64,000 nt of DNA from Alphaproteobacteria bacterium (GTDB taxonomy: Bacteria; Pseudomonadota; Alphaproteobacteria; Rhizobiales; Aestuariivirgaceae). The notes beneath the pieces were generated by a model, which saw only the letters and a program-made list of their open reading frames with translations, did not search any database and had not been told where the DNA came from. The stretch covers positions 1 through 64,000 of the forward strand of contig JAHEFB010000022.1 of the NCBI GenBank assembly GCA_024640405.1, in the 5' to 3' direction. Positions 42,947-52,658 of this stretch are shown in pieces; the stretch's first letter is position 1, and each line of letters begins with the position of its first letter. The translations under genes were made by a program, and so were the position numbers.

Positions 42947-43162
42947 ATGCCGTTCCTGATTCCAAGCGAGATCGCCACAACCTGGGCCGTGTTCGGTTTC
43001 GGTGTCCTGCTGGTTGTACTGATGTGCTGGCGCGAGAGCAGACCACGCAAATCGATGGAAGTGTCCATCTGGCCAACGACACCTTTCCTGCTTGGCGGTG
43101 CTTTCATCGCCATCCTGGCGGTGGTCCATCTGCTGACCCTGTACGGGATCAACCCCCGCTAG
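42947..43162 (+). CDS. Small two-helix membrane protein, unknown
   Basis: A 71-residue protein: MPFLIPSEIATTWAVFGFGV, then LLVVLMCWRESRPRK, a short loop and a second helix FLLGGAFIAILAVVHLLTLY ending GINPR. Two membrane segments (about 10-29 and 46-65) flank a basic loop. The start ATG 42947 is preferred to an upstream frame without membrane character. I recognise no family; it is probably an inner-membrane protein, lying opposite rpmJ. Confidence 0.65.
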   Translation: MPFLIPSEIATTWAVFGFGVLLVVLMCWRESRPRKSMEVSIWPTTPFLLGGAFIAILAVVHLLTLYGINPR

Positions 43163-43307
43163 GGCGGTTTAACGGATAACTCCGACTGGCCCCGGGCATC
43201 CGAACATGAACCTCAGCTTGTGATGAAGTTCACATTCGGTTCAGGTTGCCTGCACTATTGTTGTCACCATAAACAAACCAACCAAGGATCAGAAAGAGAC
43301 TAACACC

Positions 43308-43484
43308 ATGTACCGCCCACACACAAATTCCAGCTCGCCTGCAGGTTCAGCCGATGCGAATGTTGTCGGCGTACCTCAGAACTATCGTCGCCCCGGCCCG
43401 CACAGCGGTCAGGAAATCGGCCTCGGTATTTCGACCAGCGAAGTTCTCGGTGTCCTGTCTGCAATGGACCGTCTGCTGCCTTGA
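43308..43484 (+). CDS. 58-residue conserved-looking small protein
   Basis: ATG at 43308, preceded by GGATCAGAAAGAG, gives a frame of 58 codons: MYRPHTNSSSPAGSADANVV, then GVPQNYRRPGPHSGQEIGLG and ISTSEVLGVLSAMDRLLP. The N-terminal half is Ser/Pro/Gly-rich and the C-terminal half is a predicted amphipathic helix. It lies 83 bases before the flavoprotein gene. No family recognised; the ribosome site and coherent composition support it being a gene. Confidence 0.5.
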   Translation: MYRPHTNSSSPAGSADANVVGVPQNYRRPGPHSGQEIGLGISTSEVLGVLSAMDRLLP

Positions 43485-43567
43485 TCTCTGCACTGAATTC
43501 GACATTGCGATAGGCCCGAAAACAGTGTCAAACTGAGCCCTTGCAATATTAGGGGTTATTTGGAAAC

Positions 43568-44806
43568 ATGCGCGACCTGGCGTCCACCACCGATGAAAAA
43601 ACCGTAGTTGTAGGTGCCGGGCAAGCCGGGTTTTCTTTCTGCGCAAAACTGCGCGAACTGGGATATCTGGGCAGGATCAGCCTGATCGGTGACGAACCGC
43701 ACGCTCCCTATCAACGTCCCCCCTTGTCCAAGGCCTACCTGCTCGGCGACATGTCCCTGGACCGGCTGCTGCTGCGGCCTGCGGAATACTATCGCGACCA
43801 GAACATCGATCTGATCACCGGTACTCAGGTCGAGGCTATCGAGCGGGATCAACAAATCCTCTCACTGGGCAGCGGCGCGTCGGTCAGCTACGACAAACTC
43901 GTTCTTGCCACCGGTTCCAGTCCCCGCAAGTTGCCTGCCAGCCTGTCCAATGATCTCGACGGCATTTACTACATGCGTTCTGTGGCCGATGCGGACAGTA
44001 TTGCACCCGAATTTGCCCCCGGCAGGAATGCCCTGGTCGTCGGCGGCGGATACATTGGCCTGGAGGCCGCGGCTGTTGCTGCAAAACGAGGTGTAAAAGT
44101 CACCCTGATTGAGGCCGCCGACCGTATCCTGCAGCGCGTGGCCTGCAGCCAGACATCGGATTACTTCAGGAATTTGCATGGCGCCCATGGCGTCGACATT
44201 CGCGAGGGCACCGGGCTGCAGGCCTTGCACGGACAGGCCGGCCGTGTTTCATCCGCCACACTGTCCGACGGCAGCTCGCTGGACGTGGATTTCGTGATTG
44301 CCGGCATCGGTATTGTACCCAATGTGGAACTGGCCCGCGACGCCGGGCTGGAATGCGAAAACGGCATCAGCGTTGATGCCAGGTGCACAACGCCGGACCC
44401 CGCCATTATGGCCGTCGGCGACTGCGCCTGTTTCCCCTACCATGGCACGACCATTCGTCTCGAGAGCGTCTGCAACGCCATTGACCAGGCTCAGGCAGCA
44501 GCGGCTGTGGTGATGGGAGGCGACCAGCCCTATGCGGCGATGCCATGGTTCTGGTCAGACCAGTACGACACCAAGCTGCAGATTGCCGGCCTGTCGTCCG
44601 GTTTCGACACAATTGTCGTGCGCACCGGCGAAACGGAAGCGTGCTCTCACTGGTATTACCATGGAGACAGGCTGCTGGCCGTCGACGCCATGAACGACCC
44701 GCGTGCCTATATGGTGGCCAAACGGCTGATCCAGGCCGGCCAATCTCCGTCAGCACAGGCCGTGACGGACATCAACCTTGATCTCAAGGAACTGCTGAAA
44801 TCCTAA
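43568..44806 (+). CDS. FAD-dependent pyridine nucleotide oxidoreductase (ferredoxin/rhodocoxin reductase-like)
   Basis: A 412-residue flavoprotein of the family that passes electrons from NAD(P)H to a ferredoxin or rubredoxin-type partner. It has the FAD motif VVVGAGQAGFSFCAKLRELG (about 13-32), PYQRPPLSKAYLLG, LVLATGSSPRKLP, the NAD(P)H motif ALVVGGGYIGLEAAAVAAKRG (about 155-175), and the C-terminal FAD loop AVGDCACFPY. A C-terminal reductase domain follows (WFWSDQYDTKLQIAGL). Downstream is a glutathione transferase, and a 58-residue ORF precedes it. The redox partner is not next to it. Confidence 0.9.
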   Translation: MRDLASTTDEKTVVVGAGQAGFSFCAKLRELGYLGRISLIGDEPHAPYQRPPLSKAYLLGDMSLDRLLLRPAEYYRDQNIDLITGTQVEAIERDQQILSLGSGASVSYDKLVLATGSSPRKLPASLSNDLDGIYYMRSVADADSIAPEFAPGRNALVVGGGYIGLEAAAVAAKRGVKVTLIEAADRILQRVACSQTSDYFRNLHGAHGVDIREGTGLQALHGQAGRVSSATLSDGSSLDVDFVIAGIGIVPNVELARDAGLECENGISVDARCTTPDPAIMAVGDCACFPYHGTTIRLESVCNAIDQAQAAAAVVMGGDQPYAAMPWFWSDQYDTKLQIAGLSSGFDTIVVRTGETEACSHWYYHGDRLLAVDAMNDPRAYMVAKRLIQAGQSPSAQAVTDINLDLKELLKS

Positions 44807-44905
44807 GTGTTCAGTCCCGTCAAGCCAGATGTGATGGATGAACCATGTCCGGTGACAGCAAAAAATGCTAACCCGGTCATCAACCGTCATTTGCCGGAGA
44901 CATCC

Positions 44906-45568
44906 ATGACGAAAATTGAGTGTTACTTTATCAGTGGCAGCCCGCCCTGCTGGAGTGTCATGCTGGCGCTTGCCGCCAAGGGTTTGTCATATGAATCGCG
45001 CAGGCTCGACAACTCCAAACGCGAGCAGAAAAGCGAAGCTTTTCTCGCAATCAATCCGCGCGGGAATGTCCCGGTCCTCGTAGAGGGTACGGTAACGGTA
45101 CGCGAGACCAACGCTATTCTGGCTTATTTGGAGACGGCTTACCCCGATCCGCCGCTGCTGGGAACCAGTCCGGCGCAGGCGGCGGAAATCTGGCAGATCG
45201 TATGCGAGGCGGGCGATCACCTGAGAACACCTATCGGCAATGCCTCCAGGCCGATTTTTCGGGGCCGGGCGGTGGAAATGGCAGATGAAATAAAGCAAGC
45301 CATTCAGCCTGTGTATCTCGAACTGGCTGCGTTTGATCGAGACCTCGCTGACCAACCCTATCTTTGCGGCAAGACCCTTACTGCTGCCGACATCGCTGTT
45401 TACCCCGCAGTAATGCAGTTGCTGCGCTGTGCAACCCGCGACGGGGCTAAGGCCCTGAACCTGCAGGTAGCACCCCTGGCTGTCCATTACCGCAACCTTG
45501 CGGCATGGGCCCGGCGAGTTGAGAAAATCCCGGGGTATGACGGCGCCTATCCACCTCATTGGCGATGA
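44906..45568 (+). CDS. Glutathione S-transferase family protein
   Basis: A 220-residue GST. The N-terminal thioredoxin-like domain (MTKIECYFISGSPPCWSVML, about 1-20) contains the glutathione-site pattern NPRGNVPVLVEG and VRETNAILAYLE (about 65-76). The C-terminal helical domain follows (LTAADIAVYPAVMQLL). Start 44906 follows CCGGAGA; a frame from 44807 adds 33 unrelated residues. Substrate unknown. Follows the flavoprotein gene by 99 bases. Confidence 0.9.
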   Translation: MTKIECYFISGSPPCWSVMLALAAKGLSYESRRLDNSKREQKSEAFLAINPRGNVPVLVEGTVTVRETNAILAYLETAYPDPPLLGTSPAQAAEIWQIVCEAGDHLRTPIGNASRPIFRGRAVEMADEIKQAIQPVYLELAAFDRDLADQPYLCGKTLTAADIAVYPAVMQLLRCATRDGAKALNLQVAPLAVHYRNLAAWARRVEKIPGYDGAYPPHWR

Positions 45569-45653
45569 GGAAAGATCGGGCTATATGGGTACCCGGATCC
45601 GCCAATTATCATGTCACAGACACCCGGAGAGGGCACATCATGAAACCGGAATT

Positions 45654-46955
45654 TCAGCCATTGTCCGGGTGGCTTGACTTGCCCGCCACATAAGTCGCGG
45701 CAACAGCCCGGTCATCACCCATGGTCTGCAGCACGAACAGTTCTTCCGATAAAGTGTTCACCGTTTCCATACGCACGGCCATGGCAGCAGTGGCACGCGA
45801 ATCCATGACGATGATGTCCGCTTCGCTGCCCTCTTCAAGCGTGCCGATCTGCTGTTCAAGCTGAAGCGCACGGGCGTTACCGAGCGTCATCATGTAGAAG
45901 GATTTCAACGGATTGAGTATCTGGTTTCGCAACTGCAGGACCTTGTAGGCCTCATCCAGCGTCTTGAGCATTGAATAACTGGTGCCGCCGCCGATATCGG
46001 TGGCAACCGCCGTGCGCACCCCCTGCTCGCGCAGGCCGTCCTCGTCAAACAGCCCGCTGCCGAGGAACAGGTTTGAAGTGGGACAGAAAACCGCCACGGA
46101 GTTGCTTCGCGCCAGGGCGGCACGTTCCCGGCCGTTAAGATGGATACAGTGGCCAAACAGGCTCTTGTCGCCCAGCAGATCATACATCTGATAGACGTCC
46201 AGATAGTCCCGTGCGGACTGGTACAGTTCCAGTGTCAGTTTGATCTCGGCATCGTTTTCCGACAGATGCGTCTGAAGGTAACAGTCCGGGTGCTCGGCTT
46301 TCAGTGCCTGTGCCATCTCCAGTTGCGTCGGGGTGGAGGTGATCGCAAAACGCGGCGATATGGCGTAAAGCGCCCTGCCCCGTCCGTGCCATTTGGCAAT
46401 CAGGTCCTTGCTGTCGTCGTAGGCCGACTGTGGTGTGTCACACAGCGCATCCGGTGCGTTGCGATCCATCATCACCTTGCCGCCGATCATCCGCAGATTG
46501 CGCCGTTCTGCTTCTGAAAAATAGGCTTCGGCGGACGTCTTGTGCACCGAACAGTAGGCAACCGCCGTCGTGGTGCCGTTGCGCAGCAGGTTGTCGAAAA
46601 AGTGAGTGGCCATGCGGTCGCAGTGCGCTGCATCTGAATATTTTTGTTCCTCGACAAAGGTGTATGTATTCAGCCAGTCGAGAAGTTTCGCGCCGAATGA
46701 CCCGATGACCTGGACCTGGGGGAAATGCAGGTGGGTGTCGATAAATCCCGGCACGATCAGGTTGGGCCGGTGATCGATAATTTCCGCGTCGGAGAACTGT
46801 TTCCTGACCGCCGAAAAACTGCCGTTTTCGGCGATCAATCCACCCTTGACTGCAACCGCGCCGTCTTCTTCAAAGACATAGCTTGCTTCATCGGTGTGCG
46901 AGCGGGGTAATTTCCGGAATGAGAGCGTTCGCCCGCGCAGTATTGTCACGCTCAC
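45654..46955 (-). CDS. guaD: Guanine deaminase
   Basis: A 433-residue amidohydrolase that converts guanine to xanthine in the cytoplasm. It shows the metal motif PGFIDTHLHFPQVQVIGSF (about 70-88), the long segment LRNGTTTAVAYCSVH, TSTPTQLEMAQAL, HLSENDAEIKLT, FGHCIHLNGRE and AVATDIGGGTSYSML (metal Asp). Length fits GuaD. The start is GTG 46955, overlapping the puuD stop (GTGA), so the two are coupled. It supplies xanthine for xdhAB. Confidence 0.95.
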   Translation of the reverse strand: MSVTILRGRTLSFRKLPRSHTDEASYVFEEDGAVAVKGGLIAENGSFSAVRKQFSDAEIIDHRPNLIVPGFIDTHLHFPQVQVIGSFGAKLLDWLNTYTFVEEQKYSDAAHCDRMATHFFDNLLRNGTTTAVAYCSVHKTSAEAYFSEAERRNLRMIGGKVMMDRNAPDALCDTPQSAYDDSKDLIAKWHGRGRALYAISPRFAITSTPTQLEMAQALKAEHPDCYLQTHLSENDAEIKLTLELYQSARDYLDVYQMYDLLGDKSLFGHCIHLNGRERAALARSNSVAVFCPTSNLFLGSGLFDEDGLREQGVRTAVATDIGGGTSYSMLKTLDEAYKVLQLRNQILNPLKSFYMMTLGNARALQLEQQIGTLEEGSEADIIVMDSRATAAMAVRMETVNTLSEELFVLQTMGDDRAVAATYVAGKSSHPDNG

Positions 46956-48196
46956 GAGCTTTGCCCTTTGCCGTTAATGGCAGCCTTGTACCAGTCGATT
47001 ATACCCTGGCGTTCGGCAGCCTCCATGAATGACACATTGCCGGGCGGCATTGCGTTTGTATGGCCGGCCTGCAGGTATATCTCGCGGGCATATGTCGCGA
47101 TCTGCCCCGGCGTTTCCAGCACAACACCTTTCGGGGCATGAGCAATCCCGTCCCATGCAGGCTCCGCCGCGTGGCACATGGAACAACGCCCCATCACTGT
47201 TTCACTGACCTGTTCGAACCCCGGCGCAGATGCAAACTGCTGTTGAGCCGGGGTCATGGCAGCTTCACCGTCCTCTTCAGCCGTAGCCGCAGGAAACGAA
47301 GACAGGAACACCGCACCGGCAAACAGGGCTGCGGTCAGACCCCAGGTCCACCACAGCTTGCCGCCACCCTGGTGCATGGTATTGAAGAAGTGGCGAATGG
47401 TGACGCCCATCAGAAACACCAGGGCTGCGATCAGCCAGTTGTACGGCGTGGCGAAGGCAAGCGGGTAATGGTTCGACAGCATCAGGAAGATCACCGGCAA
47501 CGTCAGGTAGTTGTTGTGGGTTGAACGCTGCTTGGCAATGACGCCGTATTCGGGATCCGGCGTGCCGCCGGCCCTCAGCACATCAACCACCTTCTTCTGA
47601 TTGGGAATGATGATGGCAAACACGTTGGCTGTCATGATCGTGGCGGTGAAGGCGCCCAGATGCAGCAGCGCGGCACGGCCGGAGAACACCTGCGTATAGC
47701 CCCACGCCATTGCCACCAGAATGGCGAACAGCAGGACCATCAGCCCCGTGCTGTTGCGCCCCAAAGGCGACTTGCACAGCAGGTCATAGGCCACCCATCC
47801 GAACACGATCGACGCCAGCGAAATGCCGATCGCCTGCCAGGAACTCAGTTCCAGCACGGACTGGTCGATCAGGTACAGGTCGGCGCCGGCATAATAGACA
47901 ATGCACATCAGCGCAAAACCGGACAGCCAGGTCACATAGCTTTCCCATTTGAACCATGTCAGGTGTTCCGGCAGGCGTTCGGGCGCAACCAGATATTTCT
48001 GGATGTGATAGAACCCACCGCCGTGAACCTGCCATTCCTCGCCATAAGCGCCAACCGGCATGTCCGGTGCCTTGCGCAACCCCAAATCCAGCGCAATGAA
48101 ATAGAACGATGATCCGATCCAGGCGATGGCGGTGATGACATGCAGCCAGCGCGCGGCGAACGACAGCCATTCCCAAACTATCGGATATTCAAACAT
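46952..48196 (-). CDS. puuD: Urate hydroxylase PuuD (membrane, cytochrome c-linked urate oxidase)
   Basis: A 414-residue integral membrane protein that oxidises urate to 5-hydroxyisourate, passing electrons to cytochrome c. Eight or nine hydrophobic segments occupy residues 1-315. A C-terminal c-type haem site, CSMCH (about 353-357), lies in the soluble tail. Motifs such as WLHVITAIAWIGSSFYFIAL, STHNNYLTLPVIFLMLSNHY and the His pair in the central loops are typical. Start 48196 is chosen (GAGGAAAC upstream); a longer frame to 48271 adds 25 non-conserved residues. Coupled to guaD. It replaces soluble urate oxidase in this organism's purine pathway. Confidence 0.95.
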   Translation of the reverse strand: MFEYPIVWEWLSFAARWLHVITAIAWIGSSFYFIALDLGLRKAPDMPVGAYGEEWQVHGGGFYHIQKYLVAPERLPEHLTWFKWESYVTWLSGFALMCIVYYAGADLYLIDQSVLELSSWQAIGISLASIVFGWVAYDLLCKSPLGRNSTGLMVLLFAILVAMAWGYTQVFSGRAALLHLGAFTATIMTANVFAIIIPNQKKVVDVLRAGGTPDPEYGVIAKQRSTHNNYLTLPVIFLMLSNHYPLAFATPYNWLIAALVFLMGVTIRHFFNTMHQGGGKLWWTWGLTAALFAGAVFLSSFPAATAEEDGEAAMTPAQQQFASAPGFEQVSETVMGRCSMCHAAEPAWDGIAHAPKGVVLETPGQIATYAREIYLQAGHTNAMPPGNVSFMEAAERQGIIDWYKAAINGKGQSS

Positions 48197-48310
48197 CGGC
48201 AGGTTTCCTCTTGATTTGCTGACCCCAGAATGACAGACATCATTCATTATGAAAACAAGGGCTATCGCCAAACACTTTCAATATTTCATTGATAATAGTA
48301 CGCTCTGCTT

Positions 48311-49225
48311 ATGTCCTATCTGGAGAACATAAAGGTTTTCGTTCGGGTCTATGAGCTGGGCAGCCTGTCCGCCGCCGGCCGCGATCAGCGCGTGTCACCG
48401 GCCGTTGCCAGCAATCGCATTCGCGAACTGGAAAAATATCTCGGCGTGCGTCTGTTCAACCGGACCACCCGCAAGCTGACACCGACCGAACACGGCAGGG
48501 TTTTCTACGAGGGAACCCTGAAGGTGCTGGAAGCCGTGAGCGAGGCGGAAGCCGCTGTTGCCGACATTTCGGGCAATCCGAAAGGCGTTATTCACGTCAC
48601 CGCACCGCTGGGCATAGGCAAGCGCCTGATCGCGCCGCTGATCCCGGAGTTTCAGGCCACCTATCCCGATGTCCAGGTGCGCTTGCGGCTGTCTGACCGC
48701 AATGTCGATATCACCACCGAGGCCATGGATGTGGCGTTCAAGCTGGGCATCATCGAAGATTCCAACCTGCGCATGCGCGGTCTGATGCAGTGCAAGCGGG
48801 TCATATGTGCCGCGCCTGAATATGTGGAAAAACGCGGCAGCCCGTCACAACCGGAAGACCTGCTCGATGGCGGTCACAACTGCCTGCTGCTGAGATTTCC
48901 CGGCTCAAAGGAATATTTCTGGACGCTGCAGATGCCATCCGGGCCGACCCGCTTCGAAGTCAGCGGCCAGTATGACTCCGACGATGGCGATGTGCTGATC
49001 GAGTGGGCGCTGCAGGGCCACGGCATCATCAACCGGCCGGAGTTCGAGATCGTCGACCACCTGCGCTCAGGCAGGTTGGTGCCTCTGCTGCAGGACACCC
49101 CGCCGGTCGATGCCCAACTCGCCTGCCTGTACCCGCACAAACGGTTCCAGGACCCCAAGGTGCGCCTGTTCATAGAATTTGCGGCACAGCGCTGCCAGGA
49201 TCAGGTGCGCAAGCTGCTTGGGTGA
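48311..49225 (+). CDS. LysR family transcriptional regulator
   Basis: A 304-residue regulator with an N-terminal winged helix (FVRVYELGSLSAAGRDQRVS, about 10-29) and a C-terminal substrate-binding domain. It reads divergently from puuD-guaD with a 114-base gap rich in AT (48240-48300), the usual layout for a LysR regulator controlling the opposite genes. Inference: it controls purine use, with a purine metabolite as ligand; no operator was confirmed. Confidence 0.92.
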   Translation: MSYLENIKVFVRVYELGSLSAAGRDQRVSPAVASNRIRELEKYLGVRLFNRTTRKLTPTEHGRVFYEGTLKVLEAVSEAEAAVADISGNPKGVIHVTAPLGIGKRLIAPLIPEFQATYPDVQVRLRLSDRNVDITTEAMDVAFKLGIIEDSNLRMRGLMQCKRVICAAPEYVEKRGSPSQPEDLLDGGHNCLLLRFPGSKEYFWTLQMPSGPTRFEVSGQYDSDDGDVLIEWALQGHGIINRPEFEIVDHLRSGRLVPLLQDTPPVDAQLACLYPHKRFQDPKVRLFIEFAAQRCQDQVRKLLG

Positions 49226-49355
49226 GGGCCTGTCGCTCCGGCAACAGGCTGATAACGGCAATGCGGGCAAAGCCACTATGGTCCATGGGTGCTCCTGCCC
49301 CCTTTCGGGGCCCCGTATTCTCGTTGCCTCCTCTCGTCCAGTGCGCTACCCATTA

Positions 49356-52300
49356 ATGATGATCGATGTTCGAGATTGGCTAGACGAGTATGGGTTCGAG
49401 CAGTTTGCCGATTTGTTCGAAGAACACGAAATCGACGGCGATGTGCTATTCGATCTAAGCAATGATGATCTCAAAGACCTCGGCCTCTCGTTGGGCGCGC
49501 GCAAGAAACTTTTGAAGGCAATCTCGCTTGCCTCGGAGGCCAAGTGCCAACCTATTGACGAAACTCCTGCACCAGTCGCCGCCACCGGCGAGCGCCGTCA
49601 AGTTACGGTGCTGTTTGCAGATATCACAAATTTCACCACACTGTCGGAACGCATAGGCGCCGAGGCAACCCATAACCTCTTGAATCGCTATTTTGAGACC
49701 GCTGACCGTATTATCGAAGAATTTGGCGGTACGATCGACAAGCACATCGGCGACAACGTCATGGCAGTTTTCGGTGCACCAGTTGCCCATGATAATGACC
49801 CGGAGCGCGCAGTCCGCGCAGCGCTGTCGATCCACGAGGCATCTGCGGGAGTGCTGCTGCCAAGCGGAGAAGCACTTCGCCTGCACATTGGCATTGCGAG
49901 TGGCCAGGTGGTGGCTAGCGGTACCGGCAGCGACAGTCACCGAGAATACACCGTGGTTGGAGACTCGGTAAATCTCGCCGCTCGTCTGGAGGGTCTGGCC
50001 GAGCCGGGGCAAACGCTCGTGTCCGAGGAAGTGCAGCGGCGCACTTCCGGCTTGTTCATCATGACCAACCTTGACCCGCAGCACCTGAAGGGAATTGAGC
50101 AACCTGTCCCGGTGTGGCGTATTGAGAAAATTGCCGAGACCATCGATCATGGCCGCAATACGCCCTTTGTCGGCAGGCGAAGTGAGCTCGGTCAATGCCG
50201 GGCTATCATTGAAGACATCGCAGCAACCGGTGAGGGGCAAACAATCCTGCTGCGCGGTGCTGCGGGGATTGGCAAGACTCGGCTGGCAGAAGAAGTGATG
50301 ACCGCAGCTGAAGTCTTGAATTTCTCGTTGCATCGTTGCCTGGTGCTGGATTTCGGGTCACGCAAGGATCAAGGCGCAATCCCGGCGCTGGTATCGAGCC
50401 TACTGGGGTTACCGGCCTCAACTGACGTTGAGCAACGGACTCGCGCCGCCGATGACGGGCTATCAAATGGTGCCTATCCACCAAGTGATCGAGTATTCCT
50501 GAATGATCTCTTGGATTTGCCGCAATCATTGGACTTGAACCGTCTCTACAATGCGATGGACGACAACGCCCGCCGCGCTGGCCGGCGGTCGCTGATCGCT
50601 GGTTTGGCTGCCTGGGCAAGCCGCACCGGGCCGCAATTGATTGTGGTCGAGGACTTGCACTGGGCCGACGCCCAGACGCTGGACAGCCTTGCCGCCGTCA
50701 TGATGGTGGCTATCGAGAATCCTGTAGCGCTGTTGTTTACGACCCGACCCGATGGCGACCCAATTGAGGGCGCTTGGCGCTCAGTTGGTCATGACCAGCC
50801 GGTCAGTATCATCAACCTTGGAGCGTTGCGCTCAAGTGAAGCTCGCGAGATGGCGGCAGGTTTTGCCCATGCCAACCAGGAGCGCCTGTCCGAATGCCTT
50901 GATCGTGCCGAAGGCAACCCCTTGTTTCTGGAGCAGCTACTTCAGAATGTCGCGGAGACCGCCTCCGACCTCGTCCCCGGTTCGATCCATAGTCTGGTGC
51001 TGGCACGCATGGACAGGCTCGATTTGTTGGACAAACAGGCACTCCAGGCAGCTTCGATATTTGGTCAGAATTTCACACTTGCAGGGCTGCGTGATCTGCT
51101 CGACGCACCAGGCTATAATTGTACTAACTTGTTGAAGCATCAACTTGTCCGACCCGAGGGCGAGGATTTCCTTTTTGCTCACGCACTGATACGCGACGGG
51201 GTTTACGAGTCGATCCTGACTGCGGCCAAAAACCAATTGCACCTCCAAGCAGCAGAATGGTTTATGGACACCGATCCGGCGCTTCACGCGGAACATCTAC
51301 ACATGGCCGATGACCCCCGTGCTGCCCAGGCTTACCTGCGCGCCGCCTGCTCGGAGATGACCAAGTACCGTCATCAGCAGGCAATTGCCCTTTTGGAAAA
51401 GGGGAAGTCGCTAGCGGTGGAAATATGTGACCTAGTCGAGTTAGCGATAACATTGGGTGAGGCAATGCATAATGTCGGCGATCTGGCGAATGCGCATGCA
51501 GCATTCACAGAAGCGCTGCAAGTCGCGGATAATGATACTGCTCGTTGCCGCGCCTTGCTTGGTTTGGCCGGCGGGAAACGGATTACCGATGATCTGGACG
51601 GGGCACTGGCTGACCTCGACTCAGCTGAGGCAGCAGCCCGCAAAATGGGTCTCGCGGGTGAGCAGTCCCGCGTCCATAACTTGCGGGGCAACATTGCGTT
51701 CCCACGTGCCGACACCGAGACATGCCTGCGCGAACATGGCGCTGCGCTGGACTTTGCGCGAAAATCAGGATCAGCTGAACTGGAGGCTACTGCTCTGGGT
51801 GGATTGGCGGATGCAGAGTATTTGCGGGGCCGCTTTCGCACTGCCTCAGATCGATTTGCCGAATGCGTTGAAATCAGCCGCGAGCACGGCTTTGGTCGAA
51901 TTCACGTAGCCAATCTGCCGATGTTGTCATTCACTTTGAAGTGGTGTGGTGAGGTTGAAAGGGCGCTGGACCTTGGGCTTGAAGCCATTGAATTGGCGCA
52001 ACGTGTTGGACATGGCCGTGGCGAGTTGATCGGTCGCAATGCCGCCTTCGAGTGCTGCCGGTTTCAAGGACAGATTGGCCCTGCCCGTGAACATGCGGAA
52101 CGGGGACTCGCGCTCGTTCAGCAATTGGGTGCTGAAAGGTTTGAGCCGATGATATTGTTGTATTTCGCCGAGCTCGAACATATTCAAGGCAATCAGGCTG
52201 CGGCACTGGCAACCGCACGCAAGGCACTGGAAGGTTGCCGCAAGACCGGAATGGCCTTTGTTGGGCCAAAAATCCTGGGTGGTATTGCTCTTGTGACCGA

Positions 52301-52658
52301 CGACAATACAGAGCGGCACGAAGCTTGTGCCGAGGCCGAAGCCCTTCTGTCGGAAGGCTCGGTCAGTCACAATTACACATATTTCAGACTTTTCGCTATC
52401 GATGCCTGCTTGCAGGCGGGCGAGTATGACGAGGCGGAACGTCATGCTGATGTGCTGGCGACATTCAACCCACAAGAGAAGCTTGGCTTGGTGGAATTTG
52501 CCGCAAACCGTGGGCGGGCATTGGCACGTGTTGGGCGTGGAGAAAAATCCACCGAACTAATTACCGAAATCGATCGACTGATTGGTACGGGCGAGCAGAT
52601 GTTACTGACGCTCAAGGTCGCGGATCTGCACCGGGCTCGGTCTGTATTGCTGGCTTAG
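49356..52658 (+). CDS. SAM domain / class III cyclase / AAA-type ATPase / TPR signalling protein
   Basis: An 1100-residue cytoplasmic protein. Order: SAM domain (about 1-65, IDVRDWLDEYGFEQFADLFE), class III nucleotidyl cyclase domain (about 80-250), ATPase with Walker A GAAGIGKT (about 305) and Walker B-like LIVVEDLHWADAQTLD (about 428-443), then TPR-like repeats (about 640-1090). The cyclase keeps the metal aspartates (FADI, GDNVMAVFG), the substrate Lys (DKHIGD) and the Asn/Arg pair in VVGDSVNLAARLE, so it looks active. Start at 49356 or 49359; a longer frame to 49179 overlaps the LysR gene. Such proteins are widespread in rhizobia, often in several copies. Its position inside a purine-catabolism region is unusual. 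Confidence 0.9.
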   Translation: MMIDVRDWLDEYGFEQFADLFEEHEIDGDVLFDLSNDDLKDLGLSLGARKKLLKAISLASEAKCQPIDETPAPVAATGERRQVTVLFADITNFTTLSERIGAEATHNLLNRYFETADRIIEEFGGTIDKHIGDNVMAVFGAPVAHDNDPERAVRAALSIHEASAGVLLPSGEALRLHIGIASGQVVASGTGSDSHREYTVVGDSVNLAARLEGLAEPGQTLVSEEVQRRTSGLFIMTNLDPQHLKGIEQPVPVWRIEKIAETIDHGRNTPFVGRRSELGQCRAIIEDIAATGEGQTILLRGAAGIGKTRLAEEVMTAAEVLNFSLHRCLVLDFGSRKDQGAIPALVSSLLGLPASTDVEQRTRAADDGLSNGAYPPSDRVFLNDLLDLPQSLDLNRLYNAMDDNARRAGRRSLIAGLAAWASRTGPQLIVVEDLHWADAQTLDSLAAVMMVAIENPVALLFTTRPDGDPIEGAWRSVGHDQPVSIINLGALRSSEAREMAAGFAHANQERLSECLDRAEGNPLFLEQLLQNVAETASDLVPGSIHSLVLARMDRLDLLDKQALQAASIFGQNFTLAGLRDLLDAPGYNCTNLLKHQLVRPEGEDFLFAHALIRDGVYESILTAAKNQLHLQAAEWFMDTDPALHAEHLHMADDPRAAQAYLRAACSEMTKYRHQQAIALLEKGKSLAVEICDLVELAITLGEAMHNVGDLANAHAAFTEALQVADNDTARCRALLGLAGGKRITDDLDGALADLDSAEAAARKMGLAGEQSRVHNLRGNIAFPRADTETCLREHGAALDFARKSGSAELEATALGGLADAEYLRGRFRTASDRFAECVEISREHGFGRIHVANLPMLSFTLKWCGEVERALDLGLEAIELAQRVGHGRGELIGRNAAFECCRFQGQIGPAREHAERGLALVQQLGAERFEPMILLYFAELEHIQGNQAAALATARKALEGCRKTGMAFVGPKILGGIALVTDDNTERHEACAEAEALLSEGSVSHNYTYFRLFAIDACLQAGEYDEAERHADVLATFNPQEKLGLVEFAANRGRALARVGRGEKSTELITEIDRLIGTGEQMLLTLKVADLHRARSVLLA

